In this document: positions 5,523 through 8,611 of the stretch, one piece after another
Position numbering within the stretch: position 1 is the stretch's first letter
Layout: each line of letters opens with the position of its first letter
Assembly: GCA_010027825.1 (NCBI GenBank)
Contig: RGUK01000052.1
Span: forward strand, 1-8,611
Direction of reading: 5' to 3'
Origin: a bacterium
GTDB lineage: Bacteria; Dependentiae; Babeliae; Babeliales; RVW-14
DNA length: 8,611 nucleotides
The notes under the pieces: model-generated
Seen by the model: only the letters and a program-made list of their open reading frames with translations
What the model was told of the DNA's origin: nothing
The model's database searches: none
Made by a program: the position numbers and the translations under genes

Positions 5523-6296
5523 ATGTTTAAGGCAATCCGTAAGGTTCTATCCAAGGTAGGCAGGTCTAGGGGTCACAGTGCTGATGATTTGTTTAAAAGC
5601 GCTAAGAGCGAGATAAATCATTTTGCCTTTATCATAGATGGTAATAGGAGATGGTCTCGCTTGCATGGGGTTTCTTATCAAGTAGGCTATGAGAAAAGCT
5701 TTGTTGAAATAATGCCCATTTTGATCGAACATGTTTTCAGCAAAGGGGTTTCCACTTTTTCTGCTCTGGGCGCTTCACTGAATAGCCTCAAGCGGCCGAA
5801 GGAAGAAGTTGATGCTTTCATGCAAGCTTTTCATTTGATGATAGAGAAAGTATGCGTTTTAGGATTGCAAAAAGGATGGCGGTTCAGGCTGCTTGGAGAT
5901 ATCACTAAACTTCCACCTAAGATGCAGGTGCTAATAAAAGATGTTGAGTCTAAAACCGCTCATAATACCGCGCACTATTTCAATTTGGCTCTTGCTTATA
6001 CTGGCCCAGATGAAGTTTGTCGTGCTGTTAAGAAATATTACCAAAACGGTGAGACTATTGATTCGCTTACACCTGAGCGCCTACTGAATTATTTGGATAC
6101 AGCTGGTCTTCCTTTTCCTTGCCCGGACATTATTTTCAGACCAAGCGGGGATCAGCGGCCTTCCGGTTTTTTGTCATTTCAATCCCATTATGCAGAACTG
6201 TACTTTACAAATACCTCTGTATTGGATCTTACAGTTAGAGACATAGATTTAGCTTTTAAGGATTACTCAACGAGACGGAGGCGCTTTGGTCTTTAA
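5523..6296 (+). CDS. Divergent cis-prenyltransferase (undecaprenyl diphosphate synthase family)
   Basis: The family condenses isopentenyl diphosphate onto allylic diphosphates with Z geometry, usually to make the C55 carrier lipid for cell-wall synthesis at the cytoplasmic membrane. The 257-residue protein aligns along its length: FIIDGNRRW (36-44, with catalytic Asp39), LKRPKEEVDAFM (89-100), RLLGD (122-126), AYTGPDEV (158-165), PDIIFRPSGDQRPSGFLSFQ (201-220, carrying Arg206, Arg212 and Ser214, equivalents of E. coli Arg194/Arg200/Ser202), YAELYF (223-228, Glu225) and a basic end RRRRFG. Deviations are marked: DGNGRW is DGNRRW, as in eukaryotic and archaeal enzymes; GH-x-x-G is GYEKS, so His43 is Tyr56; and FS-x-ENW is lost, replaced by a longer FSALGASLNSLKRP (79-92). 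It may make a different chain length or be a specialised paralogue. About 30 extra N-terminal residues are basic. Its stop overlaps the convergent gene. Confidence 0.85.
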   Translation: MFKAIRKVLSKVGRSRGHSADDLFKSAKSEINHFAFIIDGNRRWSRLHGVSYQVGYEKSFVEIMPILIEHVFSKGVSTFSALGASLNSLKRPKEEVDAFMQAFHLMIEKVCVLGLQKGWRFRLLGDITKLPPKMQVLIKDVESKTAHNTAHYFNLALAYTGPDEVCRAVKKYYQNGETIDSLTPERLLNYLDTAGLPFPCPDIIFRPSGDQRPSGFLSFQSHYAELYFTNTSVLDLTVRDIDLAFKDYSTRRRRFGL

Positions 6297-7552
6297 CGAA
6301 GCCTTTCCCCTGAGAAGAGGTCGAAAATCTTGAAATTCGCTTCTTTGGTCAGGAGGTTCTCAGTAGAGAATCTTAGGTGCCATGATAGCGGCCATTGGTC
6401 ACATGATACCACTGCAAATGATTCGAAATGAAAATTTAAGGCCTTTCTGCATACCTCCGTGTAAGATGTGATCAGCGTCCATTCGGCGCAGCCTTTGTAG
6501 GAGGAAAGAAGAATAAGCCCATCATTTAGCTGGTATTGATCTCGCCAACTTACATCCCTAAACTCTGCCTTTCGTGAAAATGTTTGGGGTGTTTGTCTGT
6601 TTAGCTGTTCTGGTGTTGTACTGGCAAAGCGTATCTTTTCTCCACAGGTTGGAAAAATGGAGGAAGGATTGATTCTAGAGGCTTCGTCTGCTGGATGAGG
6701 GTCCATAATGGACGAGAATCGTATAAAATCTATGTTGTCTCCTTCAGTGGGGATGAAGCCGTACAGTTGATTAGGATGTTGCATCATAAAGTCGTTGGCG
6801 AGGTCATAGAGCTTTGTTGGATTCTCTTTATGTTGCTTAGCATAAAGATATAACGTTCTGCCGAGGGTGTTCTCCATCCAAAAGTCTCTAACCTCATTTC
6901 TTCCTCTTAATAGGATTACATTTGATGGGTTTTGAAGGACTAGTGTTGCAAAAAGCTGGAGGCTTTCTAGGTCGAATTGAGAACGATGTAAATACCCGCC
7001 CAATACAACTAAATAAGTATCTGGGTTCGTTAGTTTTAGATTCTCGTCTATTAATCCCTGGGTGAGGAGTTTGCGTAGGCAGCGGGTAAGCAGATGAAAT
7101 GAGCTGTGACACCTACCAAAAACAATTATCTTAGAGCGTTTATTGAGTAGGATTCCCCCTGCAAATACATCCGCGTTCAAGCTATATGCTTTGTGGGTGA
7201 CAAGAGTTTTTTCAAGAAGCCGAATCATGTAGGAATAGCTCATTGGAGGCGCCGGTAAGATTCCTACTTTGTGGAGTAGAAAGTGAAGGTTGTTCGTCAG
7301 CTTGTTGAAGCGTGTTCTTCTGAATTTTTCTCGAAAAATATTCTCGTAGCTAGGATTTAGGAGAGAGTGGTAATCCCATTCTCCAAATTCATCTAGCCTG
7401 GATGCTATCTTCTCGAAATCTTCGAGTGTACATGCGCCTGATGTGAAAGAGGGTTTGAGAGATCCAATTAAGATAATCGCGAATAGGACAAGTGCTACTA
7501 CAAGGAGATAATTAAAACTGGTTTTTGATCCTCGGGAAAAAAGCTTGCGCAT
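6293..7552 (-). CDS. Membrane-anchored PPP-family pseudophosphatase (degenerate metal-binding motifs)
   Basis: The 419-residue protein descends from the serine/threonine phosphatase (PPP, calcineurin-like metallophosphoesterase) fold. YLVVLGGYLHRSQFDLES (180-197) and NPSNVILLRGRNE (208-220) match the eukaryotic-type pattern 'LGDYVDRG-x-S-E ... P-x-N-V-x-LLRGNHE' closely. But motif I GDxHG is GRCHS (146-150), GDxVDRG is GGYLHRS (185-191) and RGNHE is RGRNE (216-220). Two metal-ligand Asp residues, the ligand Asn and the catalytic His are gone; His149 and Arg190 remain. Metal-dependent catalysis should be lost, so binding or scaffolding is the likely role. Residues 15-32 form one membrane segment after a basic N-terminus (R2, K3, R7, K10), predicting N-in/C-out: the domain faces the periplasm. 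Start ATG 7552 is 3 bases after the channel gene stop with no good Shine-Dalgarno, so translational coupling is likely. The C-terminal 200 residues have no recognised motif. Confidence 0.8.
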   Translation of the reverse strand: MRKLFSRGSKTSFNYLLVVALVLFAIILIGSLKPSFTSGACTLEDFEKIASRLDEFGEWDYHSLLNPSYENIFREKFRRTRFNKLTNNLHFLLHKVGILPAPPMSYSYMIRLLEKTLVTHKAYSLNADVFAGGILLNKRSKIIVFGRCHSSFHLLTRCLRKLLTQGLIDENLKLTNPDTYLVVLGGYLHRSQFDLESLQLFATLVLQNPSNVILLRGRNEVRDFWMENTLGRTLYLYAKQHKENPTKLYDLANDFMMQHPNQLYGFIPTEGDNIDFIRFSSIMDPHPADEASRINPSSIFPTCGEKIRFASTTPEQLNRQTPQTFSRKAEFRDVSWRDQYQLNDGLILLSSYKGCAEWTLITSYTEVCRKALNFHFESFAVVSCDQWPLSWHLRFSTENLLTKEANFKIFDLFSGERLR

Positions 7553-7555
7553 ATT

Positions 7556-8611
7556 TTAGCTCATTAAGGCTTTGGTTAGGTAAATAAGGAAAAATAAGAG
7601 CATTGAAAAATATACATAAGAATTAATTCTCTCTGTAAAGCGAGGTGTTAGAAAGTGTGTGTCTACCTCAACTTGTTCGGACTTTCTAATTTTCTCTCTG
7701 TCCATTAAGAACATGTAATGGCGTAACAACAAAATCTGAAAGACTAGGATAACGACCGACATCACCAAGAAGAAGACAAAGAGCTTGTCGGTGAGTGTAA
7801 AATACCCGATAGAAGGGCTCATTTGCTGGATAACAAATCGGTATCCTAATAATGCCGTTACAGCAGTGATAGCTAGGTTGGTTTTTCCTTGGTAGCTATT
7901 GAAACTCATGAGGAAAGTGAAGAAAGAAAAGAAGATAGCTGCGAAAATCGGGATAAAGATAATTAATATTTTATTAAGGCCTTTCTTTTCAAAATTGATA
8001 ATAAAGGCAACTTTAGGCACTAGAACTGTTCTTGTGGGCTTGTATTCATCTGCTCTTAACTCTTCGTACCCAGATATTTTCATGAGAGATTTAGGCCGCC
8101 AGTTCGATATAAAAAGCCGCGGAGAAATCGTGAATGAAAGTTCTTCTAAGTCATTGAAAAACATCTCGTAGATAGAGGCTGTGTTATTCACTAAAACAAC
8201 TGCAAGGCGGTGATCTTCTAGTGGAAAATGATGGAAATCAAGGTCTGTTCTTATTTCGGCAACCACATCGTAGCGGACTAAAATTTTCTCCCCGTGTATA
8301 GAAACATGCGGAGGTGACTTGCTTAGAATTTTCCCATTAGCAAAAGAGAAACCTTCTATAGTTTTTAGCATCAACTCGTTTTTGCTGAATTCAAACCAAA
8401 CTAGGCAATCTATAACAAATTGATTAATGCTGAATTCGAAAGTGGGAAAGTTACGGATATGAAGCCCGCACCGTACTTTAGTGGAGAGGTCTTGGGCCTT
8501 TTTACGCATCTCAAGGGTAAGTGTGCTTACCTCGGGCACTGGGTCGTCGCTGTTTTTCACGAAATAGGTACGCCCCTCTTGCTTGCCATAACGGCACCAA
8601 TGCGACCATGC
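7556..8611 (-). CDS. Pentameric ligand-gated ion channel (prokaryotic Cys-loop receptor homologue), 5' end missing
   Basis: Family members form homopentamers with an extracellular beta-sandwich ligand domain and four membrane helices per subunit. Residues are numbered from GTG 8560. The ligand domain runs to about 190, with FEFSINQFVIDCLVWFEF (41-58) as early strands and FPLEDHRL (112-119) at the Cys-loop position (compare FPFDxQ; cysteines are absent, as in other bacterial members). Membrane helices are M1 196-220 with the conserved Pro204, M2 226-247, M3 254-279 and M4 312-333; the M2-M3 region RFVIQQMSPSIGYFTLTDKL (241-260) is typical of GLIC-like channels. The M3-M4 linker is short. The frame stays open from 8560 to the right edge (17 more codons, no stop), and GTG 8560 would leave no signal peptide, so the true start is probably outside the window. 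First gene of an operon with the pseudophosphatase, 3 bases apart. Ligand and ion selectivity unknown. Confidence 0.88.
   Translation of the reverse strand, partial: AWSHWCRYGKQEGRTYFVKNSDDPVPEVSTLTLEMRKKAQDLSTKVRCGLHIRNFPTFEFSINQFVIDCLVWFEFSKNELMLKTIEGFSFANGKILSKSPPHVSIHGEKILVRYDVVAEIRTDLDFHHFPLEDHRLAVVLVNNTASIYEMFFNDLEELSFTISPRLFISNWRPKSLMKISGYEELRADEYKPTRTVLVPKVAFIINFEKKGLNKILIIFIPIFAAIFFSFFTFLMSFNSYQGKTNLAITAVTALLGYRFVIQQMSPSIGYFTLTDKLFVFFLVMSVVILVFQILLLRHYMFLMDREKIRKSEQVEVDTHFLTPRFTERINSYVYFSMLLFFLIYLTKALMS

Noticed and set aside
7899..8171. Plus-strand frame inside the channel gene with a Lys-rich, hydrophobic start
   Set aside because: The apparent hydrophobic/basic N-terminus is the antisense of the M1 helix and adjoining codons; no ribosome site or family match.
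1..8611. tRNA, rRNA, CRISPR array, insertion sequence or attachment site
   Set aside because: No cloverleaf-like block, no regularly spaced repeats, no transposase or integrase reading frame and no flanking terminal repeats were seen.

Overview
The window is compact bacterial DNA: nine protein-coding genes, short gaps, Shine-Dalgarno-type ribosome sites and one clear Rho-independent terminator. The species cannot be named from the sequence. A GspG-like pseudopilin suggests a Gram-negative-type secretion or pilus apparatus. The signal-bearing acetyltransferase, a phosphatase-like protein of eukaryotic-type (PPP) ancestry and a cysteine dioxygenase with the eukaryotic-type Cys/Tyr pair would fit a host-associated or intracellular lineage (for example Dependentiae or Chlamydiae-like), but this is inference only.

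Layout. 1-621: 3' part of a pseudopilin-like gene, cut by the left edge and closed by a strong terminator (643-681). 783-1430: membrane-anchored SAM-dependent methyltransferase. 1608-3571: tandem pair of paralogous proteins of an unrecognised family joined by a TGATG stop/start overlap; the second lacks the C-terminal half of the first. 3640-4200: cysteine dioxygenase with a complete active site. 4291-5404: GNAT acetyltransferase with an N-terminal export signal, overlapping a DUF488 protein. 5523-6296: divergent cis-prenyltransferase (UppS family). 6293-8611, minus strand: a two-gene operon running in from the right edge, with a pentameric ligand-gated ion channel (Cys-loop receptor superfamily) followed 3 bases later by a membrane-anchored PPP-family phosphatase whose metal-binding motifs are almost all destroyed.

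The most interesting part is the right third. A neurotransmitter-receptor-like channel and a pseudophosphatase are co-transcribed. By charge distribution, the pseudophosphatase domain should lie on the same, non-cytoplasmic side of the membrane as the channel's ligand-binding domain. My working hypothesis, not shown by the sequence, is that the dead phosphatase fold is an accessory, ligand-capturing or regulatory subunit of the channel. The operon converges on the unusual cis-prenyltransferase, and the two genes share a TTAA as reciprocal stop codons. By eye the region from about 5520 rightwards is clearly more AT-rich than 3600-5400, which may mark a separately acquired block.
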